64,000 nt of DNA, taken from positions 147,884,861-147,948,860 of the forward strand of contig NC_133122.1 of the NCBI RefSeq assembly GCF_033568475.1. The letters are read 5' to 3'. Of the stretch, positions 22,788-34,370 are shown one piece after another (the first letter of the stretch is position 1; each line of letters opens with the position of its first letter). The stretch comes from Henckelia pumila (lineage: Eukaryota; Streptophyta; Magnoliopsida; Lamiales; Gesneriaceae). The translations under genes and the position numbers were made by a program. The notes below the pieces were generated by a model that ran no database searches, was not told the DNA's origin, and saw nothing but the letters and a program-made list of their open reading frames with translations.

Positions 22788-23353
22788 ATTGTTGTAGTTT
22801 TAGATTTAGATTGTGTGATGTTTTTTTTTTTTTTGAATGTTTCTTTTGGGACATACAAAGACTTGGTATGTTTATCATTTATTCAGTCGGACTAAGCAAG
22901 AATTAAGTTTTTTTTTTAACTGTTTGTTTGAGTATTCTTTTGTGTTGTTTGTGAATTCTTTTGTGGGTGTTTAGGATCACTTTTACCAAAAGCGGATAGA
23001 AACATTTCAAGAATCGAAGTTCGAACTTATTTGATCTAGCTGGAGAACCCCGTTCCAACTTATTTACAATGTGTTGAAAATTTGTAGCAGTCGCTCAACT
23101 GGACCATTCAATTTGAGAGCACCATATTTCCGGACTAGGGAGTGTTTGCAACCTCCGCAAGCCAAGAAAATAACCATTTGATTTTCTTTCACAAATTCTT
23201 TTCTTGAAATTTTTCATCTTGAATCGTATTGAATAAAAACCACCTAAATTTTCAAATTCTATGTCTCACGGATCTATATTTGTCAGACGGATCATCGTGA
23301 TTCTTATCTCTAAAATGTAATCCATTTGACATAACAAATAATATTTTTTCTTA
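22788..23353. other. 3' region of SPL9 and spacer
   Basis: It probably contains the 3' untranslated region (T-rich tracts at about 22820 and 22908). No further gene or repeat is recognised before the MITE. Confidence 0.4.
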
Positions 23354-23525
23354 GACAAAAACTCATATGAGACGGTTTTAAGGGTCATTTTTTTTAGACG
23401 GGTCTCTTATATGGGTTATTCATTAAAAAGTATTACATTTTATGTCAAAAGTATTACTTATTATTATAAATATGGGTAGGATTAACTCGTTTCACTGATG
23501 AGACCGTCTCACATGAGTGTTCCTC
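23354..23525. mobile_element. MITE with GAGACGGT/ACCGTCTC ends
   Basis: The left end AAAACTCATATGAGACGGTT and the right end GAGACCGTCTCACATGAGTGTT are inverted repeats around an AT-rich core with GACGGGTC and GGGTAGGATTAACTCG. Related degenerate copies lie at 18838, 27482 and 41040. No transposase is encoded. Confidence 0.7.
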
Positions 23526-23725
23526 TTTTTTTTAAATAAGATCAAATTTAAAATCCGTCTCCTAAAATTATCCTTTCAAACCGTAGTTTTTGCGTAATTA
23601 TAAAAATAGCTTTACTAGATCCAACATTTGATAAGGCTCTATTCAATTTATAAGGCGCTAACTAGACCAAGCATTCGCAGCCCAAGAATTTATAGTAGAC
23701 AAAAGAAGCAAGTAAATAAACAGTC

Positions 23726-23824
23726 AGGCCCATTTTCTGTTTTGGCCCATAAATATTCTTATGTTACAGCATGAAAATAAGCCCATATATGGAGTAGTCC
23801 AGGGCCGGTCTCCGTAGGCCCACA
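23726..23824 (+). promoter_or_regulatory. Cluster of site II (TGGGCY) elements in the OEP16-3 promoter
   Basis: AGGCCCATT, TTGGCCCATA, AAGCCCATA and TAGGCCCACA occur within 100 bp upstream of the CT-rich leader. Read on the other strand each is a TGGGCC/TGGGCT site II motif, which TCP factors bind and which is enriched upstream of plant nuclear genes for mitochondrial proteins. Confidence 0.7.
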
Positions 23825-23849
23825 TATTCCACTCAATTTTTTCATCAGA

Positions 23850-24277
23850 AGTTTCATTTCCGTCTATCTAATCTCCCCGCTTCTCTCTCGCAATCGATCG
23901 GGGCGGATCAGTCTCAGTCCTGGTGAGCTTCATCTCTTTCTCCATTGTTTGAAATGCATGTGATGATTATGTTGTTCTTACCCGTTTTTGTCCCCTTTCA
24001 TTTGGAGTAGCTGTGGCGGAATTTTAGTTCTAGGGCTCCAATTATTGTGGTGGATCAAGTTTTCAAATTTTCAGTAATTTTGGATATACTCATGGTTTTT
24101 GTTGTTTTCTTTGGAATCAGTTTCATTGATGATAGATGTGAACTTATTTTAGATTTGGTGAGGTGGTACTGGCAGTGTTGCTTGTTAATTATAATGCCGG
24201 AAAACACGTTAAATTGAGAGGAAAGGACTGATTTTTTCTTGTTATTTTTTTGTATGTGGAAAAGTACTAGTAAAGCT
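23850..24277 (+). other. 5' leader of OEP16-3 with a probable leader intron
   Basis: A CT-rich leader (about 23850-23922) ends at GTCCTG followed by the donor-like GTGAGC at 23923. A T-rich tract then leads to AG dinucleotides at about 24263 and 24270, either of which could be the acceptor. The transcription start and the exact acceptor are inferred. Confidence 0.5.
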
Positions 24278-25735
24278 ATGGATCCTGCGGAGCTCAGTAA
24301 AATGGAAGATGAAGAGAGTCCTACGATGAGAACGATAAAAGGTGCGACCTATGGTCTAGTTGCTGGCACTATCTGGGGTACCATTGCTGCTACCTGGCAA
24401 GATGTCCCTCGTGTTGAGAGGAGAGTTGCACTTCCGGGTCTGCTTCGCACCCTGAAAATGATGGGAAACCATGGGTTGACATTTGCTGCAATTGGTGGTG
24501 TCTATATTGGGGTGGAGCAATTAGTGCAGAATTACAGGATGAAAAGAGACTTCATTAATGGAGCGGTTGGTGGATTTGTGGCCGGTGCTTCTATTTTGGG
24601 TTACAAAGGTGAAGTTTTGTCAGTATTAATTAAGTTTGTGTCATTTTAATTGATGAAACGTGAGATTATCACACTGCATCCCCTCTGATCGGCTGAAACC
24701 AAGTGAGCTTTTTTGACTGTTTGCTGTGTATGTGGTATATTATTGTCTATGAATGATATCTTTATGCTCATTTTACATACATGGAGTCTCAAGAGGGGGT
24801 TGGGTGTCTGGAGACAGTATTTCAGTCTATTTCCTCATCGTTCTTGTTGTATCAATTATCATGGCATCAATTATGGATAGTTTATTATCTGGAGTTGACA
24901 CTCTCGTGCTTATGCTTCTGGTGCTTAGCACACCATGTTAGTCTCAACGACCAGTAAGTATTATTCCAAATATTATGAAATGCTAAAGAACAATAATGCT
25001 GCATTTCTTGTATTTGTATCTATAACTTATTTACCTTAAGTAGCCAAATTTTCTCATGAGGGATGACAAGGCATTCAGATAACTTTACTTTTGGTGTCGT
25101 TTCTGATACATTTTAATCTTTCTTGACTAGCTTTAAAATAACTGGCCAAGCTTCCATTTGTTTATCTCATATATTTCATGCCATCATAAAATCTGCGTGT
25201 GAGAAGGAACAATTTGGTATCTTGATAGCGAATTCAGAGTATTATAGTTTAACAAGCTTGAATTTTACTCTAAAGTTTATTTATATCTGTGTGTTAATGA
25301 TGACAACCATTATTATTCCATGTCAACATCTGTGACTCATGTGCTTGTGTTGTGGTAAAAAAGAGGCATATTGGGTGGTCAATTGTGGTATTTGAAGGCT
25401 AGCATGGAGGATGTTCTTCAGCTGTACAATTTTTTATGTTTGAATGAATTCCATTTCTTACAAAAAAGTTTCATCAAATATCAGTTTGCTCTACTTATCT
25501 TTGTGCCCACTTTCTACCTTAGATTTAGTTTGACAATTGATGTCGAATTTGTGTATATTTTGGCTGATTCGACATTATACTCTGTCCAGGGAAGAGCATT
25601 TCATCGGCTATCTCTGCAGGAGCTGCGCTAGCGGTCACTTCTTCTTTCATTGACATCGGAGGTCAAACCACAAGAGTTGACAATGGCAAGGAATATTATC
25701 CTTATACCACCAAGAAAAGGCCCAATGTTAATTAG
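24278..25735 (+). CDS. OEP16-3: Outer envelope pore protein 16-3 / complex I subunit B14.7 (TIM17/22/23 family)
   Basis: Coding exons 24278-24608 and 25590-25735 are separated by a 981-bp GT-AG intron and encode 158 residues, as expected for the family. The start chosen is MDPAELSKMED; an in-frame ATG upstream lies in the leader. Hydrophobic glycine-rich segments at about 18-40 (GLVAGTIWGTIAATW), 66-84 (GLTFAAIGGVYIGVEQL), 92-110 (INGAVGGFVAGASILGY) and 113-131 form the four membrane spans of the TIM17/22/23 fold. The conserved VPRVERRVALPGL and GGQTTRVDNGKEYYPYT match the plant OEP16-3 group. The homologue is reported in the chloroplast outer envelope and, as B14.7 (NDUFA11-like), in mitochondrial complex I; the site II promoter favours the mitochondrial role. 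It lies about 1.5 kb downstream of SPL9 on the same strand. Confidence 0.95.
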
Positions 25736-26654
25736 TTCTCGGGTGAACATTGTCTTGATGTGCTCTTCTCAGAGATGTAATGTACGTCTGAGTTGTGTTT
25801 ACATGTTGCTTGCTTGCTAATATTATACCATTTGACTTAATAAGTTTTGTGTCATGAGATGCCAGTCTCTGTTTCAGTACGCACAACTGGATCCTAATTT
25901 CTTCATTGTAAAAAACTTATCATGCTTTCCCATGAACGGTTAATCTGCTGAGATTTTTATTTCTGTTGGTTCGATCGACCCGAAAAATGTAGGTAAAACT
26001 ACAAATCTCTGCTAAACAAAAGAATGCTAGTGATCGGTGACAAAATGCAGATATTTCTTGGATTTTTGTTGCTTTATGTGTTCACTAGTTCTGCATGATT
26101 TTTATTCAATTATTTTTCATCAATCATTTTCATGTTTTCTTCAAGGTGAAATGAATTTGCTTTCCTGCTACAAAGTGGAAGTTGCTTTCAGCCTCTTCTC
26201 TTTTTCGTTCCATGCTTGTTTAGGAGGAAAGATAATCTCTCTTTCGCACTTGAATGAAAAAGTTTATATTACTATTAATTAATTTATCGATCGGATTAAT
26301 CTTTTGGAAATGGCTATTTGTTTGCTGAAATTATCATCCTCTGAAAACATATATAATGAACTCTAAAATGTTGATCTATACTAAATACTTTTTAAGAAAA
26401 TGTTAATATATTATTTTACGAATTTTAAATTTTAAATCACTTATCATGATGCCTGCAGAGCTCCAAGGTCCGTAGTATATTGGTATTCGGCATTCCAACA
26501 AAATCAACATTTTCCCAAATATAGACACCAGATTTGTGGGCTGGTGGGTCCCACGTCCACATCTTGAACCGGAATTTGAAGGCCCATCTTCATGCCACCC
26601 ATACCGTGAACTATTCAAAGTTTATGTATAACACTAACTTTTGGAGGTGTGTGG

Positions 26655-26655
<1 letters not shown>
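25736..26655. other. 3' region of OEP16-3 and spacer
   Basis: The first few hundred bases are likely the 3' untranslated region. A GC-richer island at about 26450-26600 (containing GGTGGGTCCCACG) stands out, but I cannot assign it. No gene is seen. Confidence 0.4.

Positions 26656-26702
<47 letters not shown>
26656..26702. repeat. (TA)n microsatellite
   Basis: About 47 bp of uninterrupted TA repeats. Confidence 0.95.
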
Positions 26703-26707
<5 letters not shown>

Positions 26708-27481
26708 TGGCGAATCATGACATATGTTATGTGTGTGATATGAAATAAATAAAGAAGAATTAAATATTTAATAAAAAAAATTAAAACGAAAGTGACCAAT
26801 TTTTGAAATTAAAATAGTTGAGGAGAAAATAATATTCAAAAAAAAATTCAGAATATAAAGTTAGGTGCGTAAATGCCAAATGGTATTTTTCGAATGATAA
26901 ATAAAGTTTCCGCAACCTACATATATAAAAAAGTTAGTGACTATAAGAGTTTAATTTTAATATATATTAGTAAACATATGCGTGTCTATATAATTATTTT
27001 TTTACGAATAATTAATGTTAGTGTTAAATTAATATTTAGATTAAGAAAAATCTGTATTTAAAATATTGCAATATATGTTATAATTTGTAAAATTGTTGCA
27101 TGGATAATGTTATTATTATTTTTTTTTAAAAAAAATGACGATGTAATTTGTTTGTGGGATGAGAGTAGTATTATCATCTGAAAATTATGTTTAGTAAGAT
27201 AAGAGTGATATTGTTATTTAAAAATGGTCGTACCAAAAGACCGGGTTGATTCTTTAATCTTTATATAATAGCAAGTACATTACATATATTTTGTGTGTGC
27301 CGCAAAAATTGATTTTAATTGTTGTCGGTGTTCCAATATATATGAGCGATACCTTTCGTTATTTATGTGGCAATATTTGCGTTGCATCTAAAAGCATGTT
27401 CGGTTTGATTCATAATATGAATTACATTATTATCATAGATAAGTCATACATTTTTAATCCAACACATTTTTTAGTATGACT
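26703..27481. other. Spacer with nothing identifiable
   Basis: Very AT-rich DNA without a supported gene or repeat. Confidence 0.5.
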
Positions 27482-27640
27482 ATTGTGAGACCGTTGGATT
27501 TGATTCGATCTATATATATTTATAATAAAAAATAATGATTTTGATATAAAAATAATAATACATTTTTACGAGTCATATCGAATAAGAGATTCATCTCATA
27601 AAATTGATTTGAGACATGATCATAAGAATTTTTGTGCACT
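27482..27640. mobile_element. MITE of the GAGACC-ended family (degenerate)
   Basis: The left end TGTGAGACCGTTGGATTTGATTCG and the right part AAGAGATTCATCTCATAAAATTGATTTGAGACATGAT match the style of the copy at 23354, with an AT-rich core. Boundaries are approximate. Confidence 0.5.
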
Positions 27641-28008
27641 TTTTTAGTACAACAATCTATGTAGCAATGATGAGATATCGTCTCTTTCCACGACACGAAG
27701 AAGTAGTGTACGATTAGAAATGTCCACCCTATAATTATGATATATAAAACTGTGAAACCCATCCCTTGAAAAAGCTTGAGTAATCAAGATCATCACACAA
27801 TAATATCCCTCTCTTGAGTATATATCTTTGGGACCCCGAGACATTTAGCACAACAAAATTCATCTCTAAAATGGAAATTAAATTCGAAAGGCCAACATGG
27901 GCACTCGTGGAATTTCAATTTCTTTCAAGGATAGCTACTTTTTCCCACATGGCTGCCGCAATTTTATTCCAACGTCTACTAATTATAAGACAATATTATC
28001 TTTTAAAG

Positions 28009-28192
28009 AGTGTCCGAGTTGGTGAAGCAGTTGATCATTTGATCAATGGTCTTTGATTCAATTATCCTTTTCAACAATTTTTGGAACAAATTCTTGACTA
28101 GCATGATTTGCAGCATATTGCAATGACCCAAAAATTTACTCACCGAGCCGGTGCCATTGTCAACTATTTTAATTAAAAAAAACGTGCTCTAT
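28009..28192 (+). repeat. tRNA-derived SINE, degenerate
   Basis: A box A-like GTCCGAGTTGGTGAAG and a box B-like GGTCTTTGATTCAATT are about 35 bp apart. The body (GACTAGCATGATTTGCAGCAT... then CTCACCGAGCCGGTGCC) aligns by eye with the SINE at 44970. An A-rich tail ends it. SINEs like this are pol III transcripts copied by LINE machinery. Confidence 0.6.
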
Positions 28193-28997
28193 AAATATTA
28201 CTTGTACATATCATGATTTTTATTTTTATTTTTAAAAAAATGAAGTTTAAGGAAATAAGATAATTAGTTAACGGGAATATGTCATTCATCTATATATTTT
28301 TGTTGAGTTTGGTAAAGAAATAGTCAAAAATTCGACACTAAAACTGATAAAGAGAAATCATTCTACATTTGTAAATTCCAACGAAATTGAGTAGATAATG
28401 TCAAGACTTTTGAGATATATATTTGTTTTAAGACTTTTGCAATTAGCGAGGTTGACCTGATCCATCATACATGAAGAATACTGTCTTATAAATGTTGGCA
28501 GCCTTTTGCTTCAAACATTTGAATTACGATTAATGGTTATATATGTCACGATTGTACCATGTTTTTGCCTAGTTTCAAGTCGCGAAGATGGTTTTTTTTT
28601 TTTAAAAAAAAATTATATGGTTTATTTTGTTATGTATTCGAGTCACATCCAATCCACGTGTCGATATTATTGATAATCTATACTAGCATCCATGCACACG
28701 TTTTGCGTGTGATATAATTTATAATATTATGTATTTACATATATATATATATATATTATCATGATTTATTTTTTATTATTACAAAATAGGTGGTTAAAAA
28801 AATAACATGAAGATGAATGTGAGAAAGTGGGTAGTTATAGGTTGATAGGGGTAATTTGGTACAAACATTAAAATGACCAAAAACGATTACTCTAGCACCC
28901 TTATGCATTATAATATAGAATAGAAGAATAGATATAACAAAAGCTAAAATAAAATTGCAATTAGAAGTTGGTCACATTGAAAGGGTAGCACAAACTA

Positions 28998-29000
<3 letters not shown>
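28193..29000. other. AT-rich spacer
   Basis: No gene. It holds a short (TA)n run at about 28739-28757 and, from 28676, a TCTATACTAGCATCCATGCA-type sequence reminiscent of widespread plant repeats that I cannot classify. Confidence 0.4.

Positions 29001-29029
<29 letters not shown>
29001..29029. repeat. (TA)n microsatellite
   Basis: About 29 bp of TA repeats. Confidence 0.9.
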
Positions 29030-29033
<4 letters not shown>

Positions 29034-29775
29034 GTATGTATCTTCGTATGTGTGTCTCTGTTCTTGTATTTATTAGAAAAGAAATAGGTCGATTCATTGC
29101 ATCTGTTTATATTTAGCTTTTACACAAGTGATTTGACTCCAAGAATATAAGCACAAATTTTTTTATACGACAATTTATTTTAATTTAAAGAAAATTTTGT
29201 TCTTTGAGTCAACTTCATCAAGTAATGGTATAATATCATTTTGTTAAAAACAAAACAAAAACAAGGTATAATTACTTTTTTCGAAGTATTTTAAATTATG
29301 TTTGTTTGTGAGAATAAATTATTTGAAGGATAAAATATTCATAGAGTGTGACTGGGATAGTAATAAGTAGTTAAAAAGGATCATTGAAATATAAAATGAA
29401 CAAGATTGGGTGGCCTAAATATATGAAATGATACCGCTTAAAGAATAAAACGCCTTTTAAATTTGCAATAATGCAAAATTATGTCCCCAACAGAAAGCTA
29501 CACTTTTGCAGGAAATTAATTATTATTGTAGCCTATTAATTAATTATTACCCAATAATTTAATCATTATACATGGTCGCATAATGAAAACATATAAGAAT
29601 GTTGTGACTTGTGAGCGGTTACTAAATAGCATAAAATTTCAATTAAGAAGAGGGAAAATAAAATAATTACAAAGGTTTTGGTGGCACATCAACAATTTTT
29701 AATGTCATCTCATTACGCGACGAAATAAGAGTGAAGACCAACAAAAAGCAAAGTTAAAGAACTAAGATCCAACTT
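29030..29775. other. Spacer with nothing identifiable
   Basis: AT-rich DNA without a supported gene or repeat. Confidence 0.5.
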
Positions 29776-30072
29776 GGGGGAATACTTTTTTTGGTCCACT
29801 AACTTGTTCGTATTTTGTTTTGGTTCATTAATTTTTTGAAGTTTGGTTTGGTACACTAACTTTTAATTTTCAATGATTTTATTCCAAATGCATACGTGTT
29901 AGCTAGACATTGGCTCACGTCAGTATTTTCCGGCCAATGTCTAGTTGACACGTATGTCTTTGGACCAAAATGACTGAAAATTAAAATCTAGTGTATCAAA
30001 ATCAAACTTGGAAAAGTTAATGGACCAAAACCAAAATATAGACAAGTTAATGGACCAAAAAAAGTATTTTTC
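29776..30072. mobile_element. Long foldback MITE
   Basis: About 297 bp in which the left arm (AATACTTTTTTTGGTCCACTAACTTG...) pairs with the right arm (...CAAGTTAATGGACCAAAAAAAGTATT) along nearly the whole length; the loop is near 29920-29940 (TCACGTCAGTATTTTCCGG). No coding capacity. A related foldback lies in TGA intron 9 (37834-38204). Confidence 0.8.
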
Positions 30073-30784
30073 CATACAACTTTGATAATTTAGAGAACGA
30101 AAATAAAAAATAGGATAACATATTACATACCAGATGAATTTGACCATTTCCCCGGATTTTCGCAACCTCAATATTATCCTCCAAATTATCTTTCGTTATT
30201 ATTTCATTTCACATTAACTCATCGTTTTCCTTTCGGAAATATCCAATGGGGAGGAGTGGTTGGAAATATTGATCGATTTTCCTTAGGTTATAACAATTCC
30301 ATAAATTATATTATAATCATAATAATAATATGTGCATTTGAACATATATGCGTGCCGATTACCTAATCCATTTTGTTAACATTTTAATTAAAATATTAAT
30401 TCAACACAAAAGTCTATATACATGGAGGTTGAAGTGGGGCAACATCAATTTAGAACAAAGAGTTTGTTCTCTATCCGCATCATTATTATACAAATCTTTA
30501 TTAATTTCTTCGACAAAGACAGTTCAAATTATTTATATATTAGTTAATACTAACGATTTTGCAAATAAAATAACAATTTGTTATATTTATTTGTGAGGGG
30601 GACGGTAATCTTTCTTTACGTTTAAGTAAGTTGTAAAATAATCTGATCAATTAACTCAATTTCAAAAAAAATCTTGTCAATTTAGCACAAAATATTATGC
30701 ATAATACGGAGCTGAGAAATTTCTTTCTGAGTACGAAATTTATTAATTTTATTTTTGTTTCAAAACTTAATATTTGATTTTAGA
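30073..30784. other. Spacer with nothing identifiable
   Basis: AT-rich intergenic DNA. No supported gene or repeat. Confidence 0.5.
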
Positions 30785-30880
30785 CCGGACTTTTAGCTTA
30801 ATTGGTCTAATTTGTCCGTCAATTGACAGAGATTCGAGTTTGAGTCCTTTCCTCCCTGTCCCTTTTTACTAAAAAAAACT
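30785..30880 (+). repeat. Short tRNA-derived SINE
   Basis: Box A-like TAGCTTAATTGGTC, core GTCCGTCAATTGACAG and box B-like GATTCGAGTTTGAGTCC are followed by a pyrimidine stretch and an A-run. It shares its core with the minus-strand copies at 18370-18535. Confidence 0.55.
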
Positions 30881-30953
30881 TTAATATTTGATTCACTTTA
30901 AGATTATTTACAAAAAATTGCAATAAAAACTTTATGCATAGTTTTTCATAGTG

Positions 30954-31231
30954 CCTTTTTGGTTCTAAACTATTGTCACTTTACGAGTTTGATAATCTAT
31001 ATTCTCAAATTTTAATTTTAGTCATGCAATTTTTTGTTTTTGGCAATTTTAATCTTTTTTTTATTGAAAGTGTTGATGTGATATTATACATTAGTTCCAT
31101 GTCAGCGACAAATAAAAAAATGACTAAAATTGATCAAAAAAATAAACAAAAATAGCAGACTAAAAGTGAAATCTTATAACTTAGAATACCAAAATTATAA
31201 AGAGACAAACATATAAAACTCGAAAAAACAT
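30954..31231. mobile_element. Foldback MITE, degenerate
   Basis: The arms CACTTTACGAGTTTGATAAT... and ...AAAGAGACAAACATATAAAACTCGAAAAA are diverged versions of the terminal repeats seen at 43308-43620, so the two are probably one family. The loop contains TGATGTGATATTATACATTAG. Confidence 0.5.
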
Positions 31232-32152
31232 CTTTTCCATTTTCATACAATGGTGTTCAGTTTTGATTGATGTTCATCAAGTATGAGAGTGTTTGCAAAA
31301 CATTAATTTTTTGTATAAATGATTAAATATATAATTTATGAAAATGAGGGAAAAGAATGGACTGTGTTTGAAAATAAGAGCGGAGAGCTGAAATTTATTT
31401 AAAGATAACATGTTTGATAAATAAGTTTTTAATTAAATTACAAAAAAAAAAATACTTTTATCAGATATGACATCTTTCTCTTCGTTTGTTTGAATGAAGG
31501 CTATAAAAATTTTGGACCAGACAAAAATATTGGGAGTAAGATGTCCAGAAAAATTTATTTCTTGCGATCATTTTTAGTATAACGCAATATGATATATTGT
31601 TGAGTTGTACTGCTTAAATTTTTTTTAAAAAAATCATAATAAATATTAAGATTTTTTTAAATTTAATAGTCGACATAAAATCTAATTAGCATTAACTCTC
31701 AAGGTTAAATAAAATCTTTAATATCTTTTATTTTTTAAAAAAAAACTCTTAATACCTTTTTCCATCATAAGAATTGTAGTTGATAGGAAATTATAATCAA
31801 ATAAATTGACGAGCATGACCAGCCCATTATTGCTGCTGGAACTTCAATGCATGCGTTGTGTGTTTATATAGTTCGTTTTTTAACGAAAAAAATAAAAAAA
31901 CTGGTAAAATTAAATAATGCAAAAAAAAAAGGTAACAGTTTCGTAAAGAAATCATCACTAAAGTGGAATAGAATGTCAATTTTAAAAAGGTGAGTGACAT
32001 TTTCGTAAATAAAAACACTAAATGACACAAAAATGAGTGTCATTTTGGTAAATAAAAAATATCAAGAAAATTAATTTGCCTAATAATTTTGGTTTTTTAG
32101 AAAGTTAAGTTTTTTTAAGAAGTTTTTCTGACGGGTAAAGCTTGTAATATTA
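31232..32152. other. Spacer with nothing identifiable
   Basis: AT-rich DNA. At 31870-32050 there are local repeats of GTGACATTTTCGTAAATAAA/GTGTCATTTTGGTAAATAAA type. No gene. Confidence 0.45.
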
Positions 32153-32401
32153 TCAATCTAAAATATGGTCTTTAGTTACAAGATCTATCAACCAAATCGA
32201 AAAATTTCTTTGCTCCCAAATGGTAAGACTTTGGGAAGGAAAAACAAAATGCGCAATAGAATGAACAACAACATTCGCTGATCGACGCACGTGGATTCTC
32301 CTCACATCTCGAAAATGAGATAATAAATATGTAATATCTGTAGCAATTATTCCATTATAACTACGATCTTCCTCCGAGCAATTGACTGCTCGCACCGCCA
32401 A
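32153..32401 (-). pseudogene. LINE-type RNase H fragment
   Basis: The minus strand encodes about 82 residues (LAVRAVNCSEEDRSYNGIIA, then YLLSHFRDVRRIHVRRSANV, VVHSIAHFVF) that match the C-terminal half of the RNase H-like domain (RVT_3) found at the ends of plant LINE polyproteins. The His-rich VHSIAH patch carries the usual late active-site region. The upstream part of the domain and the reverse transcriptase are missing, so it is a 3' fragment as left by 5'-truncated retrotransposition. A cellular RNase H-like gene remnant is the alternative. Confidence 0.65.
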
Positions 32402-32899
32402 GAGAAAGTCGCAAGTTATGTTAGAATAAAATTATAAATTTATTCCAAGCTTCATAATTAATTAAAAAACTGTTAATTAAATAAAAGTAGAAGCCGAAGT
32501 ACAGAATCCAGATTATGGCTTATAAAATACTGCATGCTATTTTTTTTTTTTTAAAAAAAACAAAATTTATAACTAAACAATACACATTTTAAGAACTTTT
32601 TAATTTTAAAAAAAAATGTTTTTAGTAAACCTTCTTCAACCAAATGATCTCTAAATTTACATACGTTACAATATAATAGTAATCATTATATCAATTATGG
32701 ACATCTAATTTTATTAACTTTTAGTACATTAAATTAAATTCTTCCAACTTTTTCTTGTTTTTACAAGTAGATTCTATATATCTTGAACGTTTATGATTTA
32801 AGTGTCTGCCAACTGAGTAATCACATGTCTTTAATAAATTATAGAGCCAAACTCATTTGTTGTCTTTTAATCGAGCGCCCTCACAACACATATACATAT
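32402..32899. other. Spacer with nothing identifiable
   Basis: AT-rich intergenic DNA, no gene seen. Confidence 0.5.
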
Positions 32900-33095
32900 G
32901 GTTGAGATATCGTACTAAAATACCGAATTATCGGGATATTGTATTGAAAATTTTTCGATGTACCAAATTTTTTTCGTACAATATCAATATAGATTTTTTT
33001 CATACCAAAATTTCAGAATTTCGGTATTGGTACCGATATGAATTATTTTTATACCGATATTTTTGGTACGGTATACCGAAAATCCACCCCTACAT
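32900..33095. mobile_element. Transposon end with TACCGAA/TTCGGTA subterminal repeats
   Basis: Short motifs ATACCGA, TTCGGTA, GGTACCGATAT and GTACGGTATACC recur in both orientations in 200 bp, ending ATCCACCCCTA. This layout is typical of the ends of plant hAT-type elements. No transposase, and only one end is evident. Confidence 0.45.
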
Positions 33096-34370
33096 ATACC
33101 ACAATTCTCCATCGAGTATTAAACCTTTATAATCACGCAAAACTATTGTAGAACTGTTTCATGAATCAATTTATCCAAGACGGTGAATGAAAACTAATTA
33201 AATATATGCAATACTCGAGAAGGGTTTTTCTTGATGAAATTACATGCAATGAAATAAATTGGCTGTGCGACGAACTGCGAAAATTAAGCTGGTCTCCATA
33301 AATGTCCATCCCCACTCATATTTTTATCTTTCAATAAATATTATATATTCACGTCATCACGTGTTCCGTTGAAAAATTACAGAATGAAGTAGTTTTTTTT
33401 TTTAAAAAAAATTGAAATGAAAATTATTAATTTGAAATTGAAATGATGGGAAATAATGTAAAGAAAAATGTAGTATATATCAAAACTAGTTAGTAGATGA
33501 CTAAATGTTGTTTAATTATTAAAAAATAGGATATAATTGTTTTCGATATATAGTTGTCCCACTCAATTAAGTACATATTTTGGAAATAAATCAACAATAC
33601 AAAATCGACACTTAATTAATTAATTAATAATATATATAAAAATCAAATTCGCGACATAAACAAGTCTTAAGTAAAACGATAGAGAGTAGTAAGTAGTTGT
33701 TTAATTATCCGATTCAACTGGGTCCTAAAGTAATGGCATGTAGAGAGAGAAACGTAAATGTTTTAGAGAGATAAAGAGAGAAAACAAAGCCAAGAGCATC
33801 GAAGTAGTTCGGCATGGATTTCATAAGACCGCTTTATCTTCAACACCAAAAACAATAAAAAAAAAAAAAGAGAAGAAAATTAGAAAAAGGAGAGAGGGGG
33901 GTGTGTTTGGATTTTGAATTTTTCGCAAAAAAGTCGTCTTGTTTTTGCAGAGAAAGATGGGAACCTTAAAATAGCCTTTGTCTTTTGCTTCTTTTGCATT
34001 AAATTCCCCTCTCTCCTTCTCTCTCTCTATACGTATACTCCCCCTTGATTTCAATTGCAGCCATAACCGACTGCAAGCAAAAAACTCTTTCTTTCTTTCT
34101 AATTTCTCTCTCCCCATATATCTCTTGTGTTTGTTTGTTTGTATGCATGTGTATTGATTACGGTGATGTGGGATTTTCTTATAAAGCCAGCGAAATCGGG
34201 CACAAAACAGTTTCGAGGCATTTAATGATACGAGAAAGCAGGTCTTATTTCTCGCTGCTGAAATAATAATTAAGCACCAGTGCTACTACTACTACTGCTG
34301 ATACCAGATAATCTCCCCAACGATTTAATTTAAAAGCTGTGCAAAGCTAAGCTTTTTTGTTCTTCCTTCC
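33096..34370 (+). promoter_or_regulatory. Upstream region and 5' leader of the TGA gene
   Basis: The first half is AT-rich spacer. From about 33735 it becomes GA/CT-rich (GAGAGATAAAGAGAG, then CTCTCTCTCTATACG near 34020), as in many plant leaders. Several upstream ATGs with very short frames occur, e.g. ATGCATGTGTATTGA at 34144. The start site is not determinable. Confidence 0.45.

Noticed and set aside
24753..25631. Several open frames between the OEP16-3 exons
   Set aside because: They lie within the 981-bp intron; the second exon is read in a different frame that continues the TIM17-family protein.
26534..26743. Reading frame with a long Ile-Tyr repeat
   Set aside because: It is simply translation of the (TA)n microsatellite; similar frames at 41168-41437 and 41449-41700 have the same cause.
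28676..28920. Possible Helitron starting TCTATACTAGCATCC
   Set aside because: The start fits loosely, but no CTRR end with a preceding hairpin could be placed.
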